From the NCBI GenBank assembly GCA_014925825.1, contig JACGCK010000080.1, forward strand, positions 1 through 64,000: DNA of 64,000 nucleotides. Reading direction: 5' to 3'. The position numbers were made by a program, and so were the translations under genes. This DNA is from Pholiota molesta (Eukaryota > Basidiomycota > Agaricomycetes > Agaricales > Strophariaceae). The first letter of the stretch is position 1, and the number at the start of each line of letters is the position of its first letter. Shown here one piece after another: positions 34,579 to 47,500 of the stretch. A model generated the notes under the pieces. The model had not been told where the DNA came from. It did not search any database and worked only from the letters and a program-made list of their open reading frames with translations.

Positions 34579-37173
34579 ATGGCGGAAGCGAGGCCGTCAG
34601 CCGACATGGGTCCCAGTGGTTCGTCTTACGTCGTCCCGGATCCCGAACATTGATTCATTTAGCTAGTAGTTGAGCCCACTTTACCAAGTGAAGCTCCTGT
34701 CGGCTCTTCGCAGTGGTAAGCATCGGGTTTTCTGTTACGGAGGACGAAATCATGACAAGCGACATAACCAGGCGACCCGGCGGTTATCCATCCATTCCTG
34801 GCAGAAATTGGCAAAGACAAACGTAATCATTGGATGGACACATCGACACAGGGCAGCCGCTCTGCATCTCGCCGTGCGCTGTGGATCAGGTACGTTACTC
34901 TAGAGCACCATATACACTGCGCTCACAGATATTAGTCCAAACGGTCTCTCTTTTGCTTGCCCACCGTGCTATCTCGCCCAATGGTATTCATCCTCCAGGG
35001 TCTGGAACGACCCCATTGCACCTCGCGGCCTCATTGGGACGGTTGGATATCGTTACGCTACTGCTAGAACAAGAGAACATCGACGACAGTCTGAGAGACA
35101 GCCATGGAAGGACATGCAGAGATGTGGCTCGTGGCAAGGACGTCATTCGCGCCATCGATGGTGTGTGGAGTTTCCTCTCATGCGCTCGGCTTAATCTCAT
35201 CTACTTTAGATTCACGCCATTTTCTCAATGCATCCTATCGGTCTCTTCTACGAAGCTACATCCTCTCGCCACTCAACGACCCTCCTTCACCTGCCCTGAT
35301 ACACCTTCTCGAGTTACCTCGGGTCAAATTTGTCGACCTTTCGTACCTCGACGACGATACGGGTACTTCACTCCTTCACGAAGCAGCCAGGCGGAAGATC
35401 TCCGGCTGATCGAGCTGGCTGTGCGTGCGGGTGCTGATGTCTTCGTGCGGAATCGAAAGGGAAGATGGCATACGAAGGCGTCGGAAAAGACGATCGCGTC
35501 CGAGTATTTTAAGACAATGTGCGTTTGTTTCTGCCTCGTTGAGATGCCATGTATTCATCATATCTCATCAGTTGCCAACCATGACAAAACCTTGATCTCC
35601 AATTCCGCGCCAATAACAGAGGCCCCAGCTTTGAAGGGCTACCTCAACAAGTACACAAACGTTGCGAAAGGATATAATACGAGATGGTTCGTGCTCAAGA
35701 ATGGTGTATTATCATGTATGTGGTATTTCTGTTGTCTCGTGGCGGTGCAGATTCTGATTGTTTCCAGATTACCGACATCAAGATGATGAGACGGTCGCTA
35801 GCAGGGGCTCGATATCTATGAAGACTGCCGTTTTGCATCCTGGGGAACGCAGTCGTTTCGAAGTCCATTCTTTACCTGCACGCGGCCAGCACTCGCATTC
35901 TGGGGTTCAGAAATGGTACATGAAGGCGAACCATCCTGTCGAGGCTCACCGCTGGATAGAGGCCATCTCAAAAAGCATTGAGTGGTACAAGCAGCGTGAA
36001 GCGCAGCATGAAAGCGACGCGTCGTCGATGACGAATTCCATTTCGAAGAATGGGAGGCGGAGGAGCGGCGAGAGCGATACGAGCGGCATCCGGATGACAC
36101 CGTCGATACATTCGCAAACCCTATCTGGCAGTATGCGACGGAAGAGTACGCTGCCTAGTGGGACCGACCAGGACTCTTTGACGGGTGCTACGACGGACGC
36201 GGCCGATGCTAGCCCCAATCTTTTAGTTAGTGACCGGCCGCCAGCGGATGGTTCAATGGGCGGAGAGAACGATGCTGGGGACGAAGACAACGATGGTGAA
36301 GATTCGTCATCTTCAAATTCGGAGACGCGATTTCCTCCGCATGACAACTTCGAGATCCAAGGCAACGCGGCGTCCGCCCAGCTAGAGCTTACGACCCAAC
36401 TGCTGCAGAATTTCGAAATTCCTCCGGGCGCCTCGCAGCGGGCTCTCGATACCCAATCTGCTTTGAAGGATTCCCTGAGCACAACCCAGGCTTTGTTGAA
36501 TGAGTATCTGCAGATGGCGAGGGAGCGGGAGGAGTGGTGGGCGCGACAGCTGAAAAAGGAGCGCGCGCGGCAGCGCTTCTGGGAGGAGAGTCTCGCGGTG
36601 GTGGTCAAGGAGGGCGAGACGCTCGAACAGGAGCTCAGGGCGCGCAGTAGACGGAGAGGCAGCAGGGTCTTCGGACCGAGCGCTGCAGGCACCGTCACCG
36701 CCCCTCCGGAGAAGAAGCGGCCCTCTCTGTTGGGCATTGGGCTGCCTGGTTCGTTGGCGGGTGTACCCTCGCCGGTGCCAGAGGAGTCCCCTGCGTCTGT
36801 CGCCACTAGTTCGCCGCCGCCCACGGCGGTCGATGCGGACTACCAGATACCCGCGGCCTCGCCGCCGCCTGTCCCGCCCCTACCTGCCGGCCTCGGCCCT
36901 GCTGCCTCCGTCTCCACGCCGCCGCGACAGCCTCTGCGGAGCAGTACGGCGGACTCGCTGGCTACGCTTGGTGGTCAGCCGCGCAGGCCGCCGTATATCG
37001 CCCTCGATGACGCGCGCATCACGCCCGTCAAGAAGACCCCCACTATGCCTGCGGAAGACTACGACCGCGATACGGACGCGACGCGATTGAATCCAACAGC
37101 TGACCGAAGCATCGATGAGGGCACGGATGGGTCTGTACGGTGCGTTTTTGTTTTGGCTGATTTGGCGCTGTAG
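34579..37173 (+). pseudogene. OSBP copy 2, truncated and frame-broken
   Basis: Same truncated layout as copy 1 (segment B begins at 37,099). In addition, coding exons carry one-base homopolymer changes absent from copies 1 and 3: C3 at 34,675-34,677, A2 at 34,825-34,826, G3 at 34,851-34,853, A2 at 35,395-35,396, A2 at 35,462-35,463 and T4 at 35,507-35,510. Together they wreck the ankyrin-coding frame, while the PH and linker parts remain open. All changes are of the kind long-read consensus errors produce, so the biological state is uncertain. Confidence 0.75.
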
Positions 37174-38517
37174 GATTGACCGGAGCGCGAGCGTGGCGGG
37201 GTCGGCGCCTGTGCCCCATTTGGTGATGTCGGGGTGCAGGGTCGTTGGGCGGGAATTACCATACGGCGTGAAAACGTGAAAACACGTTAGTATCTGACCT
37301 TTTTTGGCGTGTAGGGAGATCATAGGATCAAAGGTTAGCCCACCCCGAAGGGCAGGCTAACATAGATAGGCCTAAAATGTAAGTAGTAGTAGATAATCAA
37401 TAAACAGGTTTGCATACCAAGTGACATGCTCGTGCGGAATGTGTGGCAAGTCCGAAATGGACATGGCATGTGCGGAACGTTTGAAGCTCGTGGACGCAGC
37501 AAGTTCGGCACGGCAAGTTGAAGCTCATGCATAAGGGAAAATGGCGATAGATTGCTCTAAAATGCAACTAGTCAGTTGATAGTCAATAAACGGGGTTCGC
37601 GCACCAAGTTACTCAACAGGTTGACTCTCGTTTGAAGCTTGTTAATAGGCGCGAAAGCTTATAGAGACTGGAATTTCAAAGATGCTAGAAATTACAGAGT
37701 AGTCAATAGATTGTGAATTGAATGAACTGGTTACACACGAAGAAATGGGTCCAAAAGCGGCTTCATGTTTGCACAGAAAGCTCGATGCTCGATTTAAGAG
37801 TTTGCGGCTGTTGGGATTTCAAAAAGAAGCAGATAACTGAAATGAAAGACGTACTCAATGTGCTTACAACAAAAGCTAAAATTGACTTTAGTGCGTAAAT
37901 AGCAAATTCACGTGTACAATTTACCTCGAGATGTCGCTGAGGCGACGAGACCAAATGCCTAGCATCCTCGAGCTCCCAGTTAGTCTTCCAGTCAATGGCA
38001 AGAACACTTAGCAAGCAATAGTCAAGAAAACCATGCACTGATACCTCCATAGTCCATGGACATGTGGGCGGTCGCGAAACATTAACAATGGGGACTTTAA
38101 ACTTAAGATTGTCAATTTGTGAATTGAATGAACTGGTTACACACGAAGAAATGGGTCCAAAAGCAGCTTCATGTTTGCACAGAAAGCTTGATGCTCGATT
38201 TAAGAGTTTGCGGCTTTTGGGATTTCAAAAAGAAGCGGATAACTGAAATGCAAAGACGTACTCAATGTGCTTGTCCACGGTTATGACAAAAAGCTAAAAT
38301 TCACTTTAGTGCGCAAATAGCAAATTCACGTGTATAATTTACCTCGAGATGTCACTGAGGCGACGAGACCAAATGCCTAGCATTCTCGAGCTCCCAGGTA
38401 ATCTTCAAGTCAATGACAAGAACAGTCAGCCAGCAATAATCAAGAAAAATAGGCAATACCTCCATAGTCCATGGACATGTGGGCGGTCGCGAAACATTAA
38501 CAATGGGGACTTATTAT
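37099..38517. repeat. Segment B of unit 2
   Basis: Copy of 27,089-28,508, including the 405-bp direct repeat (from about 37,712 and 38,117) and both hairpins; it differs by single bases in short runs. Confidence 0.7.
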
Positions 38518-38625
38518 GTAAATTGATGTCCTTCTTCAATGTTGGACTTCTGTGAGCATAGAAAAGTCAAAGTTTGTTAGCCAGACATTGTGCAATGAGA
38601 TGAAATTACTTACCATGGCATCAAA

Positions 38626-39336
38626 ACCTAATTCGCGAGAAAGGGCGGTCCGCGGGAACTCCAAATATGGTGTCAGAATATTGCAAGACCGAATTAGTGG
38701 AAGATAACATACCAGGGTTTGCAACATTGTCAAAACCTAATCCGCGAGAAAGGGCAGTCCTCGGGAACTCCAAATATAGTGTCAGAATATTGCAAGACAA
38801 AATTAGTGGAAGAGAACATACCAAGGAATATCCTGGCATTGCATTGACGTCCGCGAGATGTTCAAATATTGTGTCAGATGATCTCGAGATTGAATTAGTG
38901 TTGCGTGAGATAAGGAAGACTCGGAAAGCAAATATACATGCGTTCGGAACATCTGATCACTGGGTTGCAGTCCGCGGGAATCCCAGATGTGGTGTCGGAA
39001 TTTCTGGGGATAGAATCAGTGCTAGGGACTGGTATTGAAGCAAAGGCAATGGGTAACACTCGGAAAGTGAACATACGTGCATTTGGAACCTACAATCGTC
39101 GATTGCTGAGTTGCAGTCCACAGGAATCCCAGATGTGGTGTCAGAATTTCTAGGGATAGAATCAGTCTTAGGGAATGGTATTGAAGCAAAGGCAATGGGC
39201 GAGACTCGGAAAGTGAACATACATGCATTTGGAACCTGTGATCGTCGATTGCTGGGTTGCAGTCCGCGGGAAGTCCAAATACGTTGTCAGAATTTCTAGA
39301 GATAGAATGACTCAATGAGTGCAAAATCAGGCAAAG
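38626..39336 (-). repeat. Array of repeated mini-exon-like modules (unit 3)
   Basis: Copy of the array at 18,600-19,310, carried by the third 10-kb unit, with the same module order and spacing. Confidence 0.5.
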
Positions 39337-41862
39337 AAGACAATGTACCTCCCTTGATCCCTTCAGAACATCCCATCACCATCTTTTAGTCCGCCGGAAG
39401 CTCAAGGAGAGTTGTGTGAGTGGTGGAACATTGATGAGGGTGATGATTGATGTGACAGCCGAAGAGTGGTCGTCTCAGTCATGGCTGCGACGTTGGGCGC
39501 CTAAGTAGCGTAGCGGGTGCAGGCCGCGCAGGAGTACATTAGCATGGTTTGAACATGTAGAAAGAGTAGAAGAAATACCATGGAAGCATAGAGGAATACC
39601 ATACTAGGGACTGGTATTGGAACGAAAGCGATGGGACGGTATACCGTCATAAGGACGGTAGGGAGGGAAAGGACGGTTTGGGGCATCTAGGAAGTTGCTC
39701 GCTTTTGATATTTTTTTCCCTGCCCACGGCTGCCAGATTTCCGCGCAGGTTCTGTTCGCCCGACCCTTGCAGCATCTAGACGTGTGAATGGTGCTAAAAT
39801 TTTAGTTTCAGAATTGCCAGCAAGCTGCAAAGGAAGCTCGACCTGAATATCACTCAGGGTAGATTGGAATTCCTATCTCCCGCTCCCGGGGGCCGGGAGT
39901 ATTATCTCGCCAAAATACACATCCGCTTTTTCCTTTCTTTGAATTGCAAAGTCCTCTAGAGTACTCTATACATTGTATTTTGTTGCTACAAAAAATAAAT
40001 CTTTTGCCTTCCAATGTGCAGTAGACATGCCAATCTTGGAGCAAAGATGCAAGAATTATGATTTGGCAGTGTTGCTGTCAACACCAAAATGCTTCCGAGC
40101 TTCGCAAGAATATACCAGAGTAGAAGCAGTTACCAATAAGCATTTGACGGACTTCCCAACCCATTCATGTCCGTCGGTTTTGCGATCCAGAATCACGGTC
40201 TCGGGAGCTGGCTGTATCAAGGAACATGTATATTTTGATCCGCCGATTCCACCGCACTGTCCCACTGCTTATTTTTTGAGCTTACATGGCTGGTAATCCA
40301 AGGCCGAACCATAACCTTTCACCGCAGTGCTCTTGTTTTGGAAAGCGCATTGAATTTCGCGCTGCATTATGATTTAGCGCCCGCCGCCCGCATTCCCATT
40401 TCGGCGCCAAAAATGTTCCGCAAGCTTTGGTCTCAAGAAATCAAGACATTGAGTCGCTAATTATTCTGAAAACATGATATAATGCCACTCCTCATTACAA
40501 GACAACCAATACAGATATATATTATATCCCGGACATGATTAGATCTTGTGCGAGGTGTATGATCTGTATGCGGCGGTTGATTCGAGTGTCAATACTTTGT
40601 TATTAGACTTATCGCATCATTTATACTTGAAGAACGAAGTAGATAAAATGTACTATTGGATAGTAAATTTGGAAAGAAGCGGCATAAAGCAAAGATCGAA
40701 TGCCTTAACGAAACTAGGTAGAGATTGTCGCACATCTGGGCATAATTTCACATCACCGAATGCTGCATCACGCTGCTCCGAGTCCTACCTAGTAGAATAG
40801 CAACATAAATAAGAGTCGCATTTACTGGGATATAATGAGATCTGTACATCGTACCATGAGTGAACTACGGTAATGCGTCAGAAAGAAGAAGCATGTAACC
40901 AATACCAATCCATGTCCGCCTCCTCCCCGAATACACGATTTGACAAGCTCCAAACGAGCCCGGTTCTCACCTTTCAGTGGGACCCTGACGCTTAGAGCGA
41001 GTCTACATACGTGGCAGTGAGGAATAGCGCGCGCAGTGCGTACCAAGCGGGTGGTGGAAGTGTGTTCACCTCACCGGAATGTCACCGCGATGATTCGCGC
41101 GTTTCCACTGCAATTCCTAATTATATTGCACAATTGTTTTAGAATACGTTAGAATACACTACACACTACATATTCCCAAATTTACAGAGGTGGACGAGCA
41201 AATGGCGACCGCAGGCACTCTGTGCCACCCGACGGCACCCAGTATCTGGATCCCCGCCTCGTAAAGACATTCGAAATGCAGCGCAACCGGAGACCGCGAA
41301 AAAGCACGTAACTTTACGTCCCATCAAAGAAGCACGGAAGTATTAAGCAAATGTTTCAGCCTAGCCAGCTGGCTAAATCTTTGCGCTGGAAGTGGAGGAT
41401 TCGGTGCAGGGGGACGTAGATTGAACGGAAGGCGCTAGAAACGCCGTTTCCCTGTTTCTTGGGTTTTTCGGTCAGGGGGATATGGCCTAGGCGCGGACAG
41501 AGCTTCGGTAGGGTCGCCTTTGGTGAGATTTTTCGCGCTGAAAGTGTATTGGGAGGATTGCGCTGAGAATGCATCTGCGCGAGATATATCATTATTGCAC
41601 TGTGAACAGCTTGTATTACAGCAATAAAACAATAGAATCTTATTAACTGATAGTGTATACGAACAGAATGGATAACTGGTATGTACTGGATGATACTGTA
41701 GAGTTTATGAGGTCGATAGGACAAACGGGAGAAGGGGATGCGGAATGGCGCGAAATCGAACATCTCGCTTAAGTTGACAATCCCGGTATCGGACCCTGAC
41801 TCGCATCTGTTTCTTTCCCAAACCCATTTATTTCAATCTACTACGTACATGGGGTGCAAATG

Positions 41863-41870
41863 TATATAAG
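41863..41870 (+). promoter_or_regulatory. TATA box (unit 3 copy)
   Basis: Same TATATAAG plus pyrimidine-rich leader; this copy lies upstream of the only full-length OSBP gene. Confidence 0.5.
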
Positions 41871-41955
41871 GGCTGCCTAATTTACCATCTATCCTCATCC
41901 TCCCCACCTCCTCATCTCTCCTCCGCTCTCCTCTTCCTCTCTCCTCACCTCCGCC

Positions 41956-44486
41956 ATCGACCGTGTACTTCCGGGGTAAGTGCGGGCCTCCTCGTTGCTC
42001 GGTATGGCCACTGATGTTGCCTTTACCTGCCCGCGACGATCGACGACGACGGTGCATCCCGCGGCACCGCGCTCGGCCTTCGCTGGGTAAGTCGTCCGGC
42101 GTGCCGACCCGCGTCAGCGCTGAACGCAGACGCGATTGGAGGGGCGGGGGCCGCTGCGCAGGACGACGGCGGGCTGGACAGGATGGCGCCGCCACGCAAT
42201 CGGCGAGGTGTCCGCGCTTCCGTTTGCCTGCTTGCTCGCTCGTCCGCACTCTGGCGCTCCTTCGCCTCAGCATCCCACCCGCGCCTCGTCCTCCCACTCC
42301 TCGCGACGATCCGCGCACAGCTCGTGCGCGAGCGGGTCTGGTACGTCCCAAAGCACCCGTGCCGCCGCGCCCACTGACGAGCTTTGTTGTCCTTCCCGCA
42401 GTGCACGCCGGCCGTCGAGGACGAACGGCGCAGAGGGTAGGACCACGAGAGGGCGAGCTCGTGGGCGGCCGATGCGTATGTCGCAGAGCGTCGTCGGAGG
42501 CGAGGGCGAACGGCGGGTGGCGCAACAGCGGGGCTTCGTCGTTGTTGAACTGCGGTGGTACTGTGCGCGGTCGTTGGTTGGGGTTGGAGGATGCGGATGC
42601 AAGTCGTGGGTGGTGGGTAGCGAGGACTGGAGGCTGGAGCTGGCAAAGCCGAGGTAAGTACGATTTCAGCAAAAAGGATGGCCGCTGACGTTGTTATCAT
42701 CTTCCAGCACCCAACAACGCCTCCCGCGGCGTCGAAGGCTGGGATTGCTGGACTCGTCGTCGTCGTGCAACGGGCTTCCGAGGGGCGAGGGATGCGCGTC
42801 GGCGGCTGGTGAGTCGTCGCGGGCGTAGCAGCGCCTCTGGGCGCCGCGGCGATGGATGGGAGGTGACGTCGGCGCCCTTGCATGGAACGGATGTCGCGAA
42901 AGGCTGACCACCGTCCGTCAGCTTTCTCGGCACGGCCTTCATGTGAGACGACGACGTACCGTATACGCGCCCTTGCATGGCGTCGGACCCGCTGCGCTGG
43001 TTCAGCTTGTGAATGGGCTTGTCCGGTACGTTGCGATCATGTACCCCCCTGCTGATCGCCACTGATACTATTGATGCCCTCCCTCCTTCTCGCAGTGCAG
43101 ACGGCCGTCCAGGCGAAGACGGATGCGAGAGATAGCTACGAGGGCGGGTGTTCGTTGTCGGCTGGTGAGTCGTTGTCGTCTTCCAGCACCAAACCACGCC
43201 TCCCGCGGCATCGAATGTTGGGGTTACTGGACTCGTCGTCGTCGTGCAGGGCGCGGCCGGATCTTCAGGGATGTATATAGGCCGGCATTGGAGGTGCGGA
43301 GCCGTGCGGGCGCAAGGTGCTTGAGAGGCGATGGAAGGCGAGGTCGTCGTCGTCGTCGTGGATGGTAAGCCGCGAGAGACCGTTCGTTCCCTGAGGAGCC
43401 AACGCGTCGTTAGCTTGTGTTGCACCCTGTTTCCATGAGCAGAACGTACCGTGTACGCGCCATCGCGTGGTGTCAAGCACGCTGCCGCTGCGTACGTCCC
43501 TTCCACCGACGATATGGCTGACGTACTCTGTCCCTAGCGCCTGGAATCGCCGCCGTCGTCGAGAGAAGTCGTTCGCTGTCGCGAACGCCGTTGTGGATGG
43601 GTGGCGAGGACGAGCGCTTCAGCGCTGGCAGGCCGAGGTAAGCATAGATGTAGAGAATTCGAGGGCTGCTCACGTTGATATTGTGCACTAGCATGCAACT
43701 GCGCCTTCCGCGGCGTCGAACGACGGCTCGTCGTCGTCGACTGTGGCGCTTCGCAGGGCACCGTCGGCGATTTGGGGTGGTCGCGGCTCGACTTGCGCGC
43801 AATGGAGGCGTGTGTGTGTAGCGATCGTGAACGGATGCAGGATGTCAGGCGGCGGTGTGAGTAATCGCGGCGCCGAACAGTGGGCCTGAAGGCCGCGTCG
43901 TCGGCGCCCACGGCGCTTCGTAGGGCTTGGTGTCGTCGTCGATGGAAAGCGAGTAGCCGTGTCAGGGCAAGATGAAGGTCGGTGTGGGTGTAGGCGAGCG
44001 TGCACGGATGGAGGGTAGTGTAGATGGAAAGACCGCGGTGTGGGGCGTAGGCGTCGTGGTAAGCGGTAAGATAGGCGCTGCAAACAGGTCGTCAGCGTGT
44101 ACTGGATGCCGTTGCGATGAGCGGCGACGGACGACAACGAGGGCGAAGGGCGGGTGTGGCGGGGCTCCATCGTTGTGGGCGGGCGAGGGACTAGGAGGAG
44201 GAGAACGTTGGAGGCCGGTGGGTGGCGAGGCGCTGGAGCCTGGCACGGCCTAGGTAAGCATGAATTCTCGCAGTGCGCTCGTCTGCTAGACATCACCAAC
44301 GCCGGACGGGATCGTCGGGCAGGAATTGGCGTTGGGGCGAAGGAGGTCGTAGCCGATCATGCACGGTTGTAGAGGCAGGATCATGGAGGACGGAGGCAGG
44401 ATCATGGAGTCGGGCGGCGCAGGTGTGTGTGCGCAGAAGAGACTTGCATCCACGCACGTGGGAAATTGTTGACCCCAAAGGCTTGG
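41956..44486. repeat. GC-rich degenerate repeat block (unit 3)
   Basis: Copy of the block at 21,930-24,460; one A is missing near 43,820 relative to units 1 and 2. Confidence 0.5.
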
Positions 44487-44591
44487 AACTCAGACATTCG
44501 TTACAACCAAGTTACAACATACCTTGCCTTGACCTTACCTTCCTCTTCACCACCTCGTTGCTGGCTTCGTCCTCCTCAAGGACAACCCGAA

Positions 44592-47500
44592 ATGGCGGAA
44601 GCGAGGCCGTCAGCCGACATGGGTCCCAGTGGTTCGTCTTACGTCGTCCCGGATCCCGAACATTGATTCATTTAGCTAGTAGTTGAGCCACTTTACCAAG
44701 TGAAGCTCCTGTCGGCTCTTCGCAGTGGTAAGCATCGGGTTTTCTGTTACGGAGGACGAAATCATGACAAGCGACATAACCAGGCGACCCGGCGGTTATC
44801 CATCCATTCCTGGCAGAAATTGGCAAAGACAAACGTAAATCATTGGATGGACACATCGACACAGGGGCAGCCGCTCTGCATCTCGCCGTGCGCTGTGGAT
44901 CAGGTACGTTACTCTAGAGCACCATATACACTGCGCTCACAGATATTAGTCCAAACGGTCTCTCTTTTGCTTGCCCACCGTGCTATCTCGCCCAATGGTA
45001 TTCATCCTCCAGGGTCTGGAACGACCCCATTGCACCTCGCGGCCTCATTGGGACGGTTGGATATCGTTACGCTACTGCTAGAACAAGAGAACATCGACGA
45101 CAGTCTGAGAGACAGCCATGGAAGGACATGCAGAGATGTGGCTCGTGGCAAGGACGTCATTCGCGCCATCGATGGTGTGTGGAGTTTCCTCTCATGCGCT
45201 CGGCTTAATCTCATCTACTTTAGATTCACGCCATTTTCTCAATGCATCCTATCGGTCTCTTCTACGAAGCTACATCCTCTCGCCACTCAACGACCCTCCT
45301 TCACCTGCCCTGATACACCTTCTCGAGTTACCTCGGGTCAAATTTGTCGACCTTTCGTACCTCGACGACGATACGGGTACTTCACTCCTTCACGAAGCAG
45401 CCAGGCGGAAAGATCTCCGGCTGATCGAGCTGGCTGTGCGTGCGGGTGCTGATGTCTTCGTGCGGAATCGAAAGGGAAAGATGGCATACGAAGGCGTCGG
45501 AAAAGACGATCGCGTCCGAGTATTTTTAAGACAATGTGCGTTTGTTTCTGCCTCGTTGAGATGCCATGTATTCATCATATCTCATCAGTTGCCAACCATG
45601 ACAAAACCTTGATCTCCAATTCCGCGCCAATAACAGAGGCCCCAGCTTTGAAGGGCTACCTCAACAAGTACACAAACGTTGCGAAAGGATATAATACGAG
45701 ATGGTTCGTGCTCAAGAATGGTGTATTATCATGTATGTGGTATTCTGTTGTCTCGTGGCGGTGCAGATTCTGATTGTTTCCAGATTACCGACATCAAGAT
45801 GATGAGACGGTCGCTAGCAGGGGCTCGATATCTATGAAGACTGCCGTTTTGCATCCTGGGGAACGCAGTCGTTTCGAAGTCCATTCTTTACCTGCACGCG
45901 GCCAGCACTCGCATTCTGGGGTTCAGAAATGGTACATGAAGGCGAACCATCCTGTCGAGGCTCACCGCTGGATAGAGGCCATCTCAAAAAGCATTGAGTG
46001 GTACAAGCAGCGTGAAGCGCAGCATGAAAGCGACGCGTCGTCGATGACGAATTCCATTTCGAAGAATGGGAGGCGGAGGAGCGGCGAGAGCGATACGAGC
46101 GGCATCCGGATGACACCGTCGATACATTCGCAAACCCTATCTGGCAGTATGCGACGGAAGAGTACGCTGCCTAGTGGGACCGACCAGGACTCTTTGACGG
46201 GTGCTACGACGGACGCGGCCGATGCTAGCCCCAATCTTTTAGTTAGTGACCGGCCGCCAGCGGATGGTTCAATGGGCGGAGAGAACGATGCTGGGGACGA
46301 AGACAACGATGGTGAAGATTCGTCATCTTCAAATTCGGAGACGCGATTTCCTCCGCATGACAACTTCGAGATCCAAGGCAACGCGGCGTCCGCCCAGCTA
46401 GAGCTTACGACCCAACTGCTGCAGAATTTCGAAATTCCTCCGGGCGCCTCGCAGCGGGCTCTCGATACCCAATCTGCTTTGAAGGATTCCCTGAGCACAA
46501 CCCAGGCTTTGTTGAATGAGTATCTGCAGATGGCGAGGGAGCGGGAGGAGTGGTGGGCGCGACAGCTGAAGAAGGAGCGCGCGCGGCAGCGTTTCTGGGA
46601 GGAGAGTCTCGCGGTGGTGGTCAAGGAGGGCGAGACGCTCGAACAGGAGCTCAGGGCGCGCAGTAGACGGAGAGGCAGCAGGGTCTTCGGACCGAGCGCT
46701 GCAGGCACCGTCACCGCCCCTCCGGAGAAGAAGCGGCCCTCTCTGTTGGGCATCGGGCTGCCTGGTTCGTTGGCGGGTGTACCCTCGCCGGTGCCGGAGG
46801 AGTCCCCTGCGTCTGTCGCCACTAGTTCGCCGCCGCCCACGGCCGTCGATGCGAATTACCAGATACCCGCGGCGTCGCCGCCGCCTGTCCCTCCCCTGCC
46901 TGCCGGCCTCGGCCCTGCTGCCTCCGTCTCCACGCCGCCGCGACAGCCTCTGCGGAGCAGTACGGCGGACACGCTGGCGACGCTTGGTGGTCAGCCGCGC
47001 AGGCCGCCGTATATCGCCCTCGATGACGCGCGCATCACGCCCGTCAAGAAGACCCCCACTATGCCTGCGGAAGACTACGACCGCGATACGGACGAGGAGG
47101 ACGAGTTCTTCGACGCGATTGAATCCAACACGCTCCCGAACTTGCTCGTGCATGAGAGCCTGACGAGCCCGTCCAGTGTGTCCGCATTCCAGCCGCCAGC
47201 CGCCCCGGTCTCGCGTGTACCTAGTGCCGTGGAGCCGCTGCCCAAGGCTATCGATGTGCAGCCGTATCAAGGGTATACGCATTTGAGGACGCGGCTGGCG
47301 ATTGGGAATGACCAGAGGCCGAGCACGAGCTTGTGGAGTGTGTTGAAGCATAGTATTGGGAAAGATTTGACGAAGATTAGTTTCCCTGTGTTCTTCAATG
47401 AGCCTACAAGTATGCTGCAGCGGATGGTGCGTTATTCTGAACGTGGTTATTTGGACCTTGATCTGACGCAATCCTATCCCCGGTATTTAGGCAGAGGATA

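Larger units (their letters stand above)
28509..38517 (+). repeat. 10-kb tandem unit 2 (segments A+B)
   Basis: Second head-to-tail copy. Segment A runs to about 37,098 and segment B from 37,099 to 38,517. Most of its differences from units 1 and 3 are one-base deletions in homopolymers, and this unit has the most of them, several within OSBP exons. Confidence 0.95.
38518..47130 (+). repeat. 10-kb tandem unit 3, segment A only (A')
   Basis: Third copy of segment A. It matches units 1 and 2 with only homopolymer-length differences up to about 46,570, then shows about 12 base substitutions in 520 bp, then 16 bp (47,095-47,110) absent from units 1 and 2, then 20 shared bases (47,111-47,130). After that it continues as the intact OSBP gene instead of segment B. 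Confidence 0.93.

Noticed and set aside
45962..46840. 292-codon open frame antisense to the OSBP linker (also at 25,936 and 35,946)
   Set aside because: It is a shadow of the real exon on the plus strand; serine/leucine-rich reading without domain or splice support.
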